Assembly (NCBI RefSeq): GCF_000014565.1
Contig: NC_008269.1
Coordinates: 620,001 to 684,000, forward strand
Source: Rhodococcus jostii RHA1
Lineage (GTDB): Bacteria > Actinomycetota > Actinomycetes > Mycobacteriales > Mycobacteriaceae
DNA: 64,000 nt
Reading direction: 5' to 3'
This document shows, piece by piece, positions 42,716 through 52,239 of this stretch (the stretch's first letter is position 1; every line of letters begins with the position of its first letter). The notes under the pieces were generated by a model, which did not search any database, was not told the origin of the DNA, and was given only the letters and a program-made list of their open reading frames with translations. A program made the translations under genes and the position numbers.

Positions 42716-44266
42716 TCACATCACCCTCCGTGCTTTCATCCCGCCCATCAGCGGCGCTTCCTTCACGACGTCGCCGGTGGTCGGGGCGTGGATCATGCGT
42801 CCGCCACCAAGGGCGATGCCGACGTGACCCGGCCCAGACCCGGCCCAGGATCCGAACACGAGATCACCCGGTTGGGCCTGATCGATGGGAATCTCGGTGC
42901 CAACGGTCCACTGCTGCTCCGAAGTGCGTGGCAGTGTGACCTTGCCGCCGCTGCCGGTGAAGATGGCGTAGCTGGTCAGGCCGGAACAATCGAAGCCCCC
43001 GCCGGACGGTCCGCCGGTGCTACCTCCACCCCAGACATACGGGGTGCCGAGGTACTGCCGGGCGGCCGCGACGACCTGGCCGCCGTCTTTCGATCCGTTC
43101 GGGACCAGGCGGCCGGTGGAACTCAGGGAGGTGTACTTGGCCTGGCCGAGGATGATCTTTGCGACGTAGTTCTGGGTCTCAGCGTATGGGGGGATGCCGC
43201 GGTGAGCCTGCACCGCACCGAAGCCTGCGTTGTACGCGGCCAGTGACAGCTCGACCGGGTCTCCCATGACGGTGCCGACCGCGAGCGCGGCGTTGACCTG
43301 GTTGTTGAGCGCGCACATGAAATGCCCCTGAGCCATGACGGCGTCGCCGATCGAATTGGGGTCGACCTTGCCATCGCCGTCGTAGTCCTTGCCCCAGGTC
43401 GCCCAGGTTCCGGGCATGAACTGTGCAGGTCCGAGAGCACCGGAGGGGGAGGTGGGGGCGTTGGCGCCGTGCCTGAACTGATTCTCGGCGTGGAGCTGCG
43501 AGGACAGGACCGGGGGCCGAATGCCGGGGCAGATGCTGCCGGCCTTGCGGATCCACGGATCGAATTCGGCCGGCACCGAGCCGGCGGCCAGCTCACCGCC
43601 GCCGACGGTCCCGAAGCCCGCGCAGTTGATCGGCGACGACAAGGAGGCCAGCCGCACGTCCGCGCCGTCCGGCGCGCCAGGAGGTGAGGCCGTGCTGCCC
43701 AGTTTGATCATCGGGTCCACGGCGGTGCCGCCTTGGAAACGGCCGCCTTCCCAGTACTCGAAATGCAGGTGGGCGCCGGTGCTTTGGCCGTCGTCGCCGA
43801 TGGTGGCGATGTGGTCACCGGCCCTGACCTGTTGGCCTTCGCGGGCGATTAGCCCGTCGGTGAACATGTGTCCGTAGACGGTGGAGACCGGTGTGTCGCC
43901 GACGAGGGAGTCGATGACGATCCAGTGTCCGAATCCGGTGGCGGTGCCGGAACGGACGACGAGGCCGTCGAGGGCTGCATAGATCGGGGTGCCGATGGGA
44001 CCGGCGAAGTCGACGCCCTGGTGTTCGGTACCCCACCGTGGCCCGAAGCCGGAGGTGAACGTGGTGGTCCCGGCCCTCGTCGGTGCAGTGATCGGTCCGG
44101 AGGCGCGCAGCTGACCACCGGCGGGCGTGCCCGGATCGCTATCGGTGGAGGTTGCCTCGCATCCATCGTGGGGGATGACCGGCTGGGGGGCGCAGGCCGT
44201 CGTGCTGACGACTGTGGTGGCTGCGGCCGCGAGTAGCAGCGCTGTCCCGCGCTGGCGAAGTGTCAC
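42716..44266 (-). CDS. Three-domain cell-wall hydrolase of the conjugation system (M23, transglycosylase, NlpC/P60)
   Basis: A 516-residue exported protein with lipobox TTAC near residue 25. It has an M23 metallopeptidase domain (HQGVDFAGPIGTPIYA near residue 83, with HLHFEYW), a lysozyme-like transglycosylase domain (catalytic Glu in HAENQF near residue 260, then GPAQFMPGTWATWG), and an NlpC/P60 endopeptidase domain (Cys in FDCSGLTSYA near residue 425, His in GHVGIALGGG). It can cut glycan strands and peptides, making room for the secretion channel. GTG 44266 overlaps the upstream stop (GTGA). Whether the M23 part is active is unproven. Confidence 0.92.
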   Translation of the reverse strand: MTLRQRGTALLLAAAATTVVSTTACAPQPVIPHDGCEATSTDSDPGTPAGGQLRASGPITAPTRAGTTTFTSGFGPRWGTEHQGVDFAGPIGTPIYAALDGLVVRSGTATGFGHWIVIDSLVGDTPVSTVYGHMFTDGLIAREGQQVRAGDHIATIGDDGQSTGAHLHFEYWEGGRFQGGTAVDPMIKLGSTASPPGAPDGADVRLASLSSPINCAGFGTVGGGELAAGSVPAEFDPWIRKAGSICPGIRPPVLSSQLHAENQFRHGANAPTSPSGALGPAQFMPGTWATWGKDYDGDGKVDPNSIGDAVMAQGHFMCALNNQVNAALAVGTVMGDPVELSLAAYNAGFGAVQAHRGIPPYAETQNYVAKIILGQAKYTSLSSTGRLVPNGSKDGGQVVAAARQYLGTPYVWGGGSTGGPSGGGFDCSGLTSYAIFTGSGGKVTLPRTSEQQWTVGTEIPIDQAQPGDLVFGSWAGSGPGHVGIALGGGRMIHAPTTGDVVKEAPLMGGMKARRVM

Positions 44267-45114
44267 AGGGCTCCCGGGATCGGGGTGTCGAGTTCGGGGA
44301 TCGGGATAGGCCCGGGCTCTGGAACGGGCACCGGCACGGGTGTCGGTTCGGGCTCGGACATCGCTGGCGGTGCGGTGACAGATTCGGGGGCCGAGGTCGT
44401 CGTCGACGGTTTCGGCTGGCTGGTGATCGGCTGCGTTGCAGTCTGGGGCGTGGTCGAGTGCGAGGAGGTTGAGGGGACACTCACTAGGGTCGGCGCGGCG
44501 CCGAGTTTGCTGACCTCGTCGCGGTCGAGAGTGGGAAACGGGTTCTGGACCTGCCATTTCGCCCCGCTCGGGGACTCGGCCACCTGCACGGACACGCGCA
44601 GGTCGCCGGCCTGAGTGGGGATGGTGACCTCTGCCCGCCGCGCGCCACCGGCGCCAGTGACCGTCTCACTAGTCGTGGGCCCGGTGATCGCGACGGGCAC
44701 CTGTGGACGTGCGACGACGATCGTGTCACCGGGGGTGTCGATGGTGTACCGGCCGAGTTTGGTTCTCCACTCGGTATTCGACTGTGTGATGTCCACGTAG
44801 CTGTGCGCATAAGCCATCGCTGTGGCGGGCGCGCTCTTCCCGGCCGCGGCCGTCGTTAGGCCTGCGATGGCCGACTCGGTCACCTCGATGAGGTCGTAGG
44901 TGACCTCGTTTCCTTGTGCAGGAGTCGTCGTCGGTGCACCGGTCACCGCCGCGGTACTCGGCGTATGGCTTGTAGGAGGGGATTCCCCGAATACGGTGCC
45001 CGCAACGAATAGAACGGCGAGAATGGCGGCCATGCTGATCATTAGGTTGGTGCGCGAGTACAGCACCCACCGGCGGATCGGGGCGAGGACCGGGTTGCCT
45101 GCGGGGCGGGCCAT
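44263..45114 (-). CDS. TcpC/VirB8-like conjugation protein
   Basis: A 283-residue bitopic protein. A cytoplasmic N terminus and one membrane helix (MISMAAILAVLFVAGTVFG) are followed by an extracytoplasmic domain resembling TcpC/VirB8 (AMAYAHSYVDITQSNTEWRT onward). The Pro-rich tail contains alternating Pro-Val/Ile pairs (PVPVPVPEPGPIPIPE) that could span the wall. In Gram-positive T4SSs, TcpC joins the channel and recruits the wall hydrolase, which is encoded next with a 4-nt overlap. The start overlaps the VirB6-like stop (TGATG). Confidence 0.75.
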   Translation of the reverse strand: MARPAGNPVLAPIRRWVLYSRTNLMISMAAILAVLFVAGTVFGESPPTSHTPSTAAVTGAPTTTPAQGNEVTYDLIEVTESAIAGLTTAAAGKSAPATAMAYAHSYVDITQSNTEWRTKLGRYTIDTPGDTIVVARPQVPVAITGPTTSETVTGAGGARRAEVTIPTQAGDLRVSVQVAESPSGAKWQVQNPFPTLDRDEVSKLGAAPTLVSVPSTSSHSTTPQTATQPITSQPKPSTTTSAPESVTAPPAMSEPEPTPVPVPVPEPGPIPIPELDTPIPGAL

Positions 45115-47231
45115 CAGGTGAAACTCTCGCTCGGGTGCGTGCGCACTTCGGGAGTCAGCGACGGCGCGTACAAGCGGGTATTCGACCGCGGCGGAGCTGA
45201 AATACTGGCGGGCGCGGACGCGGCGGGGACGTTCCCTGGTGAGGTGTCCTTGCGGGTCGGAGTGAAGACCCTCGTCGGTGCGATGGCAGAACCCGCTCCG
45301 CCGTCCCATGTCTCACTGACCCTCGGGGTGTCACCGCGGCGCGCTCCGCCACCCGAGCGGCTGGCTTCGAGCGCTTGCAGCGCCGTGCGTCGCCCGCGGC
45401 CGACGCGCGTGTTCGCGGTGTCCTGTTCGCGATGCTTGCCGCCCATGGCGAGGTTCATGTGGCGGGCGTCCTGAGATTCCTTGCGTGAGTCAGCCAGCCG
45501 TTGCAGGAGGTCCATCTTTCTGTGGGCGGCGATCCGAGTTTGGTCGGCCTCGTGCCGGCGACGCTGGTTAAGTTCGCGCCCCTCCGGGCGGGCTGGGGCT
45601 GCGAAGTTGATGTCGGAGTCTTCGTCGGTGAAGCCGTCCTTGGTTTTTTTGCGTAGCGCACCGACTCCTTCCTCGACCATCGCGCCGGCCGGGCCACCGA
45701 TGACCGCGCTGGCGCCCTTGAAGACCTTCTGCTTCATCGAGGTCTGCGCGTGACGGGCCTTTCGGTTGAGGGCGCCGGCGCGGTTCTGGGTGAAGGTTTG
45801 AGAGACCCGTTTGAACGGGCGCATGATGAACCAGCACACCAGGGTCAAGATGACCATGAACCACAACCGCCATGACCCGTCGATTTGCCCGTTGTCGGTG
45901 ACGTACAACTTCACCAGGGCCAGCAGGTAGAGGGCGACGATGACGGAACCCGCCACGCCCCACATGTAGGCGCTGGCGATCATCCGGCACACTCGCATCA
46001 GCGTTCCCGCGTGAGCGGCTGCGAGCGGTATCCATATCGGGGCGAACAGGATGGCCAGGCGGATGGCGAGCAGCGCGATGAGCTTCAGCACCGATGCACC
46101 GATCCACAGGAGCGACGGCATGCCGACCTTGACCATTGCCATGAATCCGATTCCGGTGCGGCCGGAGTCCTTGCCTTGGAACGTGTAATAGGACAGTCCG
46201 TAGTCATCGTTGAGTGGCTTGACGATGTCGTCGCGAAAGATGCCCTCCTTCTTCGCCTTCAGGTCGCTCTCGACACCCGAATCTGGTGCGTTCTCGATCT
46301 GCTGCTGTTCCTCGTAGGAGAATGCGAGCGCATCGCGCAGCTTGGGGCCGAGCTGGTTCTCGTTGTCGCGGTAGTTCGGACCGAACCAGCCCTTACGCCA
46401 GTCGTCGAGAAAGATGTCGTCGAGCAGTACGTCGCGAGGCCCTTTGCCGCTGCCGGAGACCGAGAGCATCTCGTTCTGGGTGTCGGTGATTACTGCCCCG
46501 AATGTGTCGTCGGCGAGCCGGATTGCCTGCTGGGGTGCGCCGATCAGCAGAGCGCCGAGGGCGAGAGCGGCTCCACCGACGGCCATGGATTTCGTGACGC
46601 CGGCAGCGTTTGACTTGAGTGCGTGCCAGAGCATGATCGAGGCAGCCGCGGTCAGTCCGATACCGAGCCAGAGGCCGTAGATGCCGAGCATGCCGTTCGA
46701 GATCGAGGAGACGACCTGGTCGAACTGTTCCATTGCGGGTGCGACCCCGGCGTCTTCGGCGGCCTGACCGGTCTTGGTTTGGTCGTCGAGCCAGAATGCG
46801 GCCGCGGCCAGGGACTTCCCGATCGTCAGGAATCTATTGCCCCAGTCGGTGTCGGTGACGGCGCCGGGGGCGCGCACCAGGTCCATGCCGCAACCGAGAT
46901 CGTAGGTGTACCACTGCAGGCCGGCCCACCCGTAGGTGGTGTATCCGGTGACCCCGTTGTCGGGGCGGTTCTGGCTGGTCGCGTCGAAGACCCCGGGGAA
47001 CGCCCCCTTGGGGTACTCCGGGGCGGGGACTTCGTCGCACGCGAAACCGCTGGCCGCCGCGACGGGGGAGAGCGGGTCGACGAGCAACGGGGCCAGCACC
47101 AGGGCGAGGACTGCCAGAAGACACCCCAGCCGACCCGTCAGGCGTCGATTCGGGCTCGCCTCGGGGTTGCCGGACCGATAAGTGCCTGCGGGCCGAAAAT
47201 GCAGGTCGAGTCGCCGCAGGGTGGTGGTCAT
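45114..47231 (-). CDS. VirB6-like polytopic T4SS channel protein
   Basis: A 705-residue protein. A signal or first helix (LLAVLALVLAPLLVDPLSPVAA) is followed by a soluble loop, then several membrane helices between about residues 165 and 440 (GLWLGIGLTAAASIMLW, LLWIGASVLKLIALLAIRL and others). A long basic, hydrophilic C-terminal region is rich in Arg and Ser. This matches VirB6/TrbL-like inner-membrane channel proteins. It overlaps VirB4 by 4 nt and the TcpC-like gene by 1 nt. Confidence 0.8.
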   Translation of the reverse strand: MTTTLRRLDLHFRPAGTYRSGNPEASPNRRLTGRLGCLLAVLALVLAPLLVDPLSPVAAASGFACDEVPAPEYPKGAFPGVFDATSQNRPDNGVTGYTTYGWAGLQWYTYDLGCGMDLVRAPGAVTDTDWGNRFLTIGKSLAAAAFWLDDQTKTGQAAEDAGVAPAMEQFDQVVSSISNGMLGIYGLWLGIGLTAAASIMLWHALKSNAAGVTKSMAVGGAALALGALLIGAPQQAIRLADDTFGAVITDTQNEMLSVSGSGKGPRDVLLDDIFLDDWRKGWFGPNYRDNENQLGPKLRDALAFSYEEQQQIENAPDSGVESDLKAKKEGIFRDDIVKPLNDDYGLSYYTFQGKDSGRTGIGFMAMVKVGMPSLLWIGASVLKLIALLAIRLAILFAPIWIPLAAAHAGTLMRVCRMIASAYMWGVAGSVIVALYLLALVKLYVTDNGQIDGSWRLWFMVILTLVCWFIMRPFKRVSQTFTQNRAGALNRKARHAQTSMKQKVFKGASAVIGGPAGAMVEEGVGALRKKTKDGFTDEDSDINFAAPARPEGRELNQRRRHEADQTRIAAHRKMDLLQRLADSRKESQDARHMNLAMGGKHREQDTANTRVGRGRRTALQALEASRSGGGARRGDTPRVSETWDGGAGSAIAPTRVFTPTRKDTSPGNVPAASAPASISAPPRSNTRLYAPSLTPEVRTHPSESFT

Positions 47232-50200
47232 GCGGCACCTCCGAGGGCGTTCTTTGCGGTACTCGAGTTCAAAGCGGCGAACACGTGGGACAGGTGCACG
47301 TAGTGGACCCAGCTCGACCGGACCAGTTCGACGTCGTCGGCCATCCGGACCATCCACCGGCGGGCCTGATCCTGGTAGGAGGTGTCGGTGTCCTCGTCGA
47401 GGGTGTCCTCGCCGCCGCTGCCGAGTTCGGCGAGGAACTGCTCGAAACCCTGCCCGGCAGGGAGTTTGAGGAGCTTGAGGGCGCCGTCGATGGCGTGCGG
47501 GTCGCCGCCGACGTCGCCCACGAAAACCTCGTAGGTCAGGGCGGTCTTGTCGTCGGTGCCGTCGAGGCCGAGGAAGTCGTCGGGCAGCTGCGAGCACACC
47601 AGGGCGCGGACCTTGAACTTGCGTGAGTCGCGAGCGATCCGCAGGTTCAGGGTGCGGCCCGCACCGGTGGATTCGAGGTACTTGTTCTCGTCGAGGAACA
47701 ACACCTTGCGGACGTGCCTCGGCTTTTCGTAGACGAGCCGGTTCGCCAGCCACGCGGCCATGTGCATCAACGGGGCGGTCATCCGCTGCTGCGGGGTCCA
47801 CTGCGAGGAGGGAACACCCTCGGGTGGAAGCTGCAGGCCAGGCATCGTGAGAATGGTGAGCCGGATGTCTGCGTCGAAGTCGTCCATGCCACTGCCGACC
47901 GTGCCGGCTTCTGGGAAGAGCACCCGGGCTTCGGCCAGTCGGGACATCAACTCCAGCTGCTGATACACACCACCGGCGCAGGTGCGCACGGCCTGATCGG
48001 GATCGGTCTCACCGATCGCCTTGATGGCGGCGAGCACTTCACCCAGATTGTGGTCGCGATCCCCACCGACCCGATTGGCGGCCAGGTGCAGCACCGATTC
48101 GGTGTGCTCGAGATGCAGATGCCGTTCGGTGAGCATCATCTTCAGCACCGACACCGCGACCTCGACCCGCTCGGCGGCCGCGGCGCGCATGTCCGCGTCG
48201 TACTTCGCCTGCGCCGCAGCGAACGGGTCCGCGGCCCGCGCGAAGTCCGCGTGGCCGGTGTCGTACTCGGGGTCATCGCGCCGCGGGTCGATGATCACCC
48301 GGTACGGGTTGAGCGCCCCGGGGCGTGAGTCGCGACCGGTGAGCGCGTAGACCCGGGCGATGTCCCGGAACTCGGGCAGATTCGCCAGCTCCTTCAGCGG
48401 CCCCGAGGGATCGAGGACGACACCGTAGGCACCCGCGCGCACCGCCTGGTAGACGACCATCCCGGCCAGGAACGTCTTACCGGAGCCGGGCACAGCGACG
48501 ATCGGGGTCAGCCCGGACTTGTGCTTGATCTCATGCGCGGCGAAGCAATCCCAAATCACAGGGCGCGGTGCGATCGACGACGTCTCCCCGAGCACCACCC
48601 CGCGGCGGTCACCGATCCGGTCACCGGCGGTGGCCATGCCCGCGGCAACTGCTTCGACGTCCATGTGCCGTTTGTTGGCGATGTTCGCGAGCGGCTCGCC
48701 GGGGATGAATTCGCGCAGCAGCTGGAACTGACCGTGCTCCTGCTCGAGGGCGATGTGCGGCTTGTACATCTCCCGCAGGCCGGCCGCCTTCTTGCGTGCT
48801 TCGTCGGGTGTCGCTCCGACGACGGCGACCCTGTACCAGCCTGAGGTGCGGGTGGATAGCCCGGAGTGGTCTTCCTCGACGTCGGAGATGACATCCTGAA
48901 CGCGGGCGTGCTGCTCGGCCAGCTCTTTCGGCGGGTCCTCGTCGTGTTCGACGGTGTAGTGGTCGAACTGGGACTTGATCTTTCCGGTGAGCGCACGCAT
49001 TGTGCGGACGGTCTTTGCCTTGTCGTGCAGCTCGATCCGATCCGACCATTCGAGCGGCTCACCTGACGGGTCGCCGATGACCTGCCAGGGCAGCATCCGC
49101 TCCGGGATCGGTAGCGGTGCCATCCGTCCGACGGTCAGGACGATGACCGCGCCGGTGTAGCGACGGCCCTCGACGACCCCGGAGACGGTGGTGTAGCCAT
49201 CCCCTGGGGTGAGGGACAGGTCAGTGAGGTCTTCGAGGGCGGCGACATCGTCCTTTTCCCAGTCGCCGGCACCGGCCGCTGCGCCGCCCGCAGCCAATGG
49301 CAGGCCGATGGTCGCCGACCGCCGCAGCAGGTAGTCGATCGCAGCCGGTGACGCTGGTGCGGCGTTAACGCCTCGGCCGGCCATGATCCGCTCCAGTTCG
49401 GCGAGATGATCGAGAAGCGCTGCCTCCTCGCGCGCGAAGGCGTCATCGGCCCAGCCGGTGATCATGGACGAGAGGGTGCCCACGAGTGGCCAGTTCGCGA
49501 CGTAGCCGAGGGTGTGGGCAAGATAGTCGAGACCGATCCCGAGCACCGATCGCTGAGGCAGCTCGATGCCCCAGTAGCGGCCCTTGATCGTCGCGTTCGA
49601 CCACAGCATCGCGTGCTGCTGGCCACGCAGGTACTCCGCCCACGACAATGCGTCTGGCACATCGTCGATCGGAGCAGCCCACTGGTCGTGGTCCTTTGCC
49701 CACTGCTCGACAGGAAACGGCGTGCGCACCAGACGTCGGTGCAGTCGCTCGACACCGGCCTGCTGCAGGTTGGTCAGTACCATCGCCTCGTCCCGGATGA
49801 AGCGCCGCTGCTTGCCGGTAGTGCGGAAATTCCACGGCCCCTGCTTCTGCACAAACCATGCCATTGACGTGCGTGAGGTGCGGGTGATGTGTCCGGAGGT
49901 CCCGGTCAGTTGCAGTCGCACCGCCTTCCGGGCACTATCGGCGCGCTTCTTTGCCGCCGCCTTCTCGCGATCGGCGGGCGTCTTCCCGCGTCGTTTAAGG
50001 CGCTTGCGTCCCCGCTCCCGCTTGCGGGTGTCCTCGGCCAGGACGGCGGGGTCCTCTGCCTGTGGGTCGACCTCCTCGGACGCCTCGGCGACCGGGTATG
50101 GGGGGAATTGCACTTCAGACCACGCCCGCGGGCCCTGTTGTGAAACCGGCGTCTGTTGTCCCGCAGCCCATGACGGCGGCAACGCTCCCGGCGGGATCAC

Positions 50201-50263
50201 CGGCACCGGATCTTCGAGCTGAGGATCGAACAGCGATGCGATGTCGTTGTCGTACGTGGTCAT
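47228..50263 (-). CDS. virB4: VirB4/TraC-type T4SS ATPase
   Basis: A 1011-residue ATPase. Walker A (VPGSGKTFLA) lies near residue 590 and Walker B (VLFLDENKYL) near 855; the usual Glu-Ala after LDE is Glu-Asn here. A basic segment near residues 80-120 (KRERGRKRLKRRGK) precedes the N-terminal domain. VirB4 powers assembly and transport of the conjugation channel at the membrane. It overlaps the small membrane gene upstream (ATGA) and the VirB6-like gene downstream. Lengths around 800-1000 are normal for actinobacterial members. Confidence 0.92.
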   Translation of the reverse strand: MTTYDNDIASLFDPQLEDPVPVIPPGALPPSWAAGQQTPVSQQGPRAWSEVQFPPYPVAEASEEVDPQAEDPAVLAEDTRKRERGRKRLKRRGKTPADREKAAAKKRADSARKAVRLQLTGTSGHITRTSRTSMAWFVQKQGPWNFRTTGKQRRFIRDEAMVLTNLQQAGVERLHRRLVRTPFPVEQWAKDHDQWAAPIDDVPDALSWAEYLRGQQHAMLWSNATIKGRYWGIELPQRSVLGIGLDYLAHTLGYVANWPLVGTLSSMITGWADDAFAREEAALLDHLAELERIMAGRGVNAAPASPAAIDYLLRRSATIGLPLAAGGAAAGAGDWEKDDVAALEDLTDLSLTPGDGYTTVSGVVEGRRYTGAVIVLTVGRMAPLPIPERMLPWQVIGDPSGEPLEWSDRIELHDKAKTVRTMRALTGKIKSQFDHYTVEHDEDPPKELAEQHARVQDVISDVEEDHSGLSTRTSGWYRVAVVGATPDEARKKAAGLREMYKPHIALEQEHGQFQLLREFIPGEPLANIANKRHMDVEAVAAGMATAGDRIGDRRGVVLGETSSIAPRPVIWDCFAAHEIKHKSGLTPIVAVPGSGKTFLAGMVVYQAVRAGAYGVVLDPSGPLKELANLPEFRDIARVYALTGRDSRPGALNPYRVIIDPRRDDPEYDTGHADFARAADPFAAAQAKYDADMRAAAAERVEVAVSVLKMMLTERHLHLEHTESVLHLAANRVGGDRDHNLGEVLAAIKAIGETDPDQAVRTCAGGVYQQLELMSRLAEARVLFPEAGTVGSGMDDFDADIRLTILTMPGLQLPPEGVPSSQWTPQQRMTAPLMHMAAWLANRLVYEKPRHVRKVLFLDENKYLESTGAGRTLNLRIARDSRKFKVRALVCSQLPDDFLGLDGTDDKTALTYEVFVGDVGGDPHAIDGALKLLKLPAGQGFEQFLAELGSGGEDTLDEDTDTSYQDQARRWMVRMADDVELVRSSWVHYVHLSHVFAALNSSTAKNALGGAA

Positions 50264-50664
50264 CGGTGTGGGTCCTCACTGTCGATACGGGCAGTCGCGT
50301 CGTCAGGTCGCGTACCGGTGGTTAGTCGGTCGGGGAGGGTGACACTGATCGTCTCCCCGGGCTTCGGGGGACGCGGGGCGCCCAAGTCGTTGACAGCAGC
50401 CTTGAACACCGACCGCAGCGGCCGATCCGGAGTGACGTACTTCGCGATCCCCGTAGTGGCCCACACGGTCACGAGAACCATCACCAACAATGGCTTGAAC
50501 CCGAGCGGCACGTGGAGGATGGCGCGGGCAATCAGAAACACCAGCACGAACACCGCGGCGCCCACCAAGCCTGCGGTGTACCGAATCCGCACCGGCAGGG
50601 TGTAGCCAGTCGGACCGAGATAGTGGCGGTCCACCCGATACAGCAGGTCATCGTTGTTGATCAC
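50260..50664 (-). CDS. TcpE/PrgI/VirB3-like small membrane protein
   Basis: A 134-residue protein with two adjacent membrane helices (AAVFVLVFLIARAIL and LLVMVLVTVWATTGIAKYV) and a hydrophilic C terminus. Genes directly before virB4 with this layout encode TcpE, PrgI or VirB3 equivalents. It overlaps virB4 by 4 nt. Confidence 0.7.
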   Translation of the reverse strand: MINNDDLLYRVDRHYLGPTGYTLPVRIRYTAGLVGAAVFVLVFLIARAILHVPLGFKPLLVMVLVTVWATTGIAKYVTPDRPLRSVFKAAVNDLGAPRPPKPGETISVTLPDRLTTGTRPDDATARIDSEDPHR

Positions 50665-50702
50665 CTAACGCTCCCTTCTCCGCGTAGGAACCGTCGCGGG
50701 TG

Positions 50703-51020
50703 TCAGGCGTTGATGCCGAAGAGGCCGAGAACCCAGTTCCCAAGGCCCTTGGCTGCGGATTCCGAGGTGGCGATACCGACGAACGCCAGACCCACTAACG
50801 TCAACCCGCCGACGGTGAACACCTTCGACAGATTCCCGCGAAGGCCACCGGTCAGGACGACACACGCGATGACGACCAAGATGGTGAAGACGATGTTGTC
50901 CTCGATCCACTTCCTGAGCCCGCCGGTACTGACCTCCGTTTGCTGGGCAACGATCGAGATGTCGGGGGCGGGGTGCTCAGCGCTCGCGAGGTCGACGACG
51001 GTGGAAGCGATTGCGGACAT
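50703..51020 (-). CDS. Pilin-like/TcpD-like small membrane protein
   Basis: A 105-residue protein with a polar N terminus and two hydrophobic segments (VFTILVVIACVVLTGG and FTVGGLTLVGLAFVGIA). Size, two helices and first position in the T4SS operon fit a VirB2-like or TcpD-like component. GGAGAGG precedes ATG 51020 by about 5 nt. Upstream, at 51100-51121, is one copy of the 22-nt regulatory repeat. Confidence 0.7.
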   Translation of the reverse strand: MSAIASTVVDLASAEHPAPDISIVAQQTEVSTGGLRKWIEDNIVFTILVVIACVVLTGGLRGNLSKVFTVGGLTLVGLAFVGIATSESAAKGLGNWVLGLFGINA

Positions 51021-51099
51021 GGTGCCTCTCCAACAGGGTGCGTAACCGATATGGGCGAACGTGGTTGTGCGGGAACGTAGGAGACATACGCTGCGAGAA

Positions 51100-51121
51100 T
51101 CAACGTGACCTGTGGATAACT
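51100..51121 (-). promoter_or_regulatory. 22-nt conserved element, copy 1
   Basis: On the minus strand AGTTATCCACAG is followed directly by GTCACGTTGA; TTATCCACA is a perfect DnaA box. It ends 80 nt before the pilin-like start. TTGATT at its end could be a -35, with TACGTT 18 nt on as -10. Confidence 0.7.
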
Positions 51122-51581
51122 TTCCGATCCGAGTCGAAGTGGGCCGGGGCGGTGTCGGGCGATCGTGGGGGGCGAGATGAGAGTAGGGCGGGAACCGGAA
51201 AGGGTCTGGGCACCCAGGTGTGTGCTGCTCGCGGCTCGGCTTCGGGCGTAAGCGCATCACGCGATCGGAAAACCGGCACACCAATTGATCGCGCGCCAAT
51301 CCAGCAGTGGATCAACCGAGCCGGACGAATGCCGGGAAGCCTCCACGTTCGGGCGCATCGCCACGACCGATCGAACATGACACCCTCGACGTCTCGCATT
51401 GGAGACGCAGTTGAGCATCGCGAACCGGCTGCGAGAGACGGGTCAGGACATCGCCCGAACCGTAGAGCATTCCCACCGTGCCGCCAACCGTCCGGTCGGG
51501 GCGATGTCGGAATGGGTGGATTTCGGCGATCCGGCCGAGCGTGTCGAGAGGCGGGTGAAAACACCGTCCCCTTCGGGGGGT

Positions 51582-51612
51582 CACTCCCCGGCCCTTCGGG
51601 CCTAGGGGAGTG
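51582..51612. repeat. Long GC hairpin in the candidate oriT region
   Basis: CACTCCCC-GGCCC, loop TTC, then GGGCC-TA-GGGGAGTG: a 13-bp stem with a 2-nt bulge, directly after a second hairpin CCCC-TTC-GGGG. No T run follows, so it is probably not a terminator. Confidence 0.55.
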
Positions 51613-52127
51613 TACCTGGGAAAAATGCTTCGCGCCAATCGATTTCAAAGCGTGCTGTTCACACGCTATGGAGCGCGTTCGTCGGAACGCTTCGCGCAGC
51701 GCGGCAATGACCGCTCGGGTGTGGTCCCCGATCGCACTCGAGGAGCGAATGAAATCGCGTGTGGGGGCGGTCGGATCATCCGGTGTCGGGACCGCTCTGT
51801 CGCGCAATTATGGGGCGGCTCGACACGCTGCCTTTTGCGCTCAAGAAGCCACTCTGAGGGTTGTCGCATACCGATTCGCGAAGCCCCTCTTGACCTCCAC
51901 CCTCGCTATCGCATGCGTGCTGGGGTCGTCGAGCATGGCGAAGCCGCTGTGTGCCCGACTCGCGTACGTCGTTGTGTGTTGCGGAAGTCGCCCGGGCGCA
52001 GGCCTTGCCGGACCGGTGACACGAGGTCCGGTTGATCTGAGCAAGCGCGCCTGCACCATCCGGCCGGGACACGAGTGCGCCGCATCGGCGGAGTGTCACG
52101 CACCGGCCGTGAGCAGCCCCCAAGCGA

Positions 52128-52149
52128 AGTTATCCACAGATCACGTTGA
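52128..52149 (+). promoter_or_regulatory. 22-nt conserved element, copy 2
   Basis: Same element as at 51100 with one difference (A for G after TTATCCACAG). It ends 91 nt before the FtsK-like start. TTGAGC plus CAGTGT 18 nt on could be the promoter. Confidence 0.7.
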
Positions 52150-52239
52150 GCGCGATCACCCGACTCTGCCAGTGTGCGCATCCAACACGCCCGACCACTG
52201 TCGGAGACGGGCGCAAGTCAACCGGAAAGGGGAGGGGCG

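Larger units (their letters stand above)
51021..52239. other. Long divergent regulatory region, candidate oriT
   Basis: About 1.2 kb between the divergent T4SS and coupling-protein operons, without a supported gene. It has two inward-placed copies of the 22-nt DnaA-box-containing repeat at its ends and two neighbouring GC hairpins (51568-51580 and 51582-51612). Position and structure make it the best candidate for a transfer origin, though no nick-site consensus was recognised. Confidence 0.45.
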
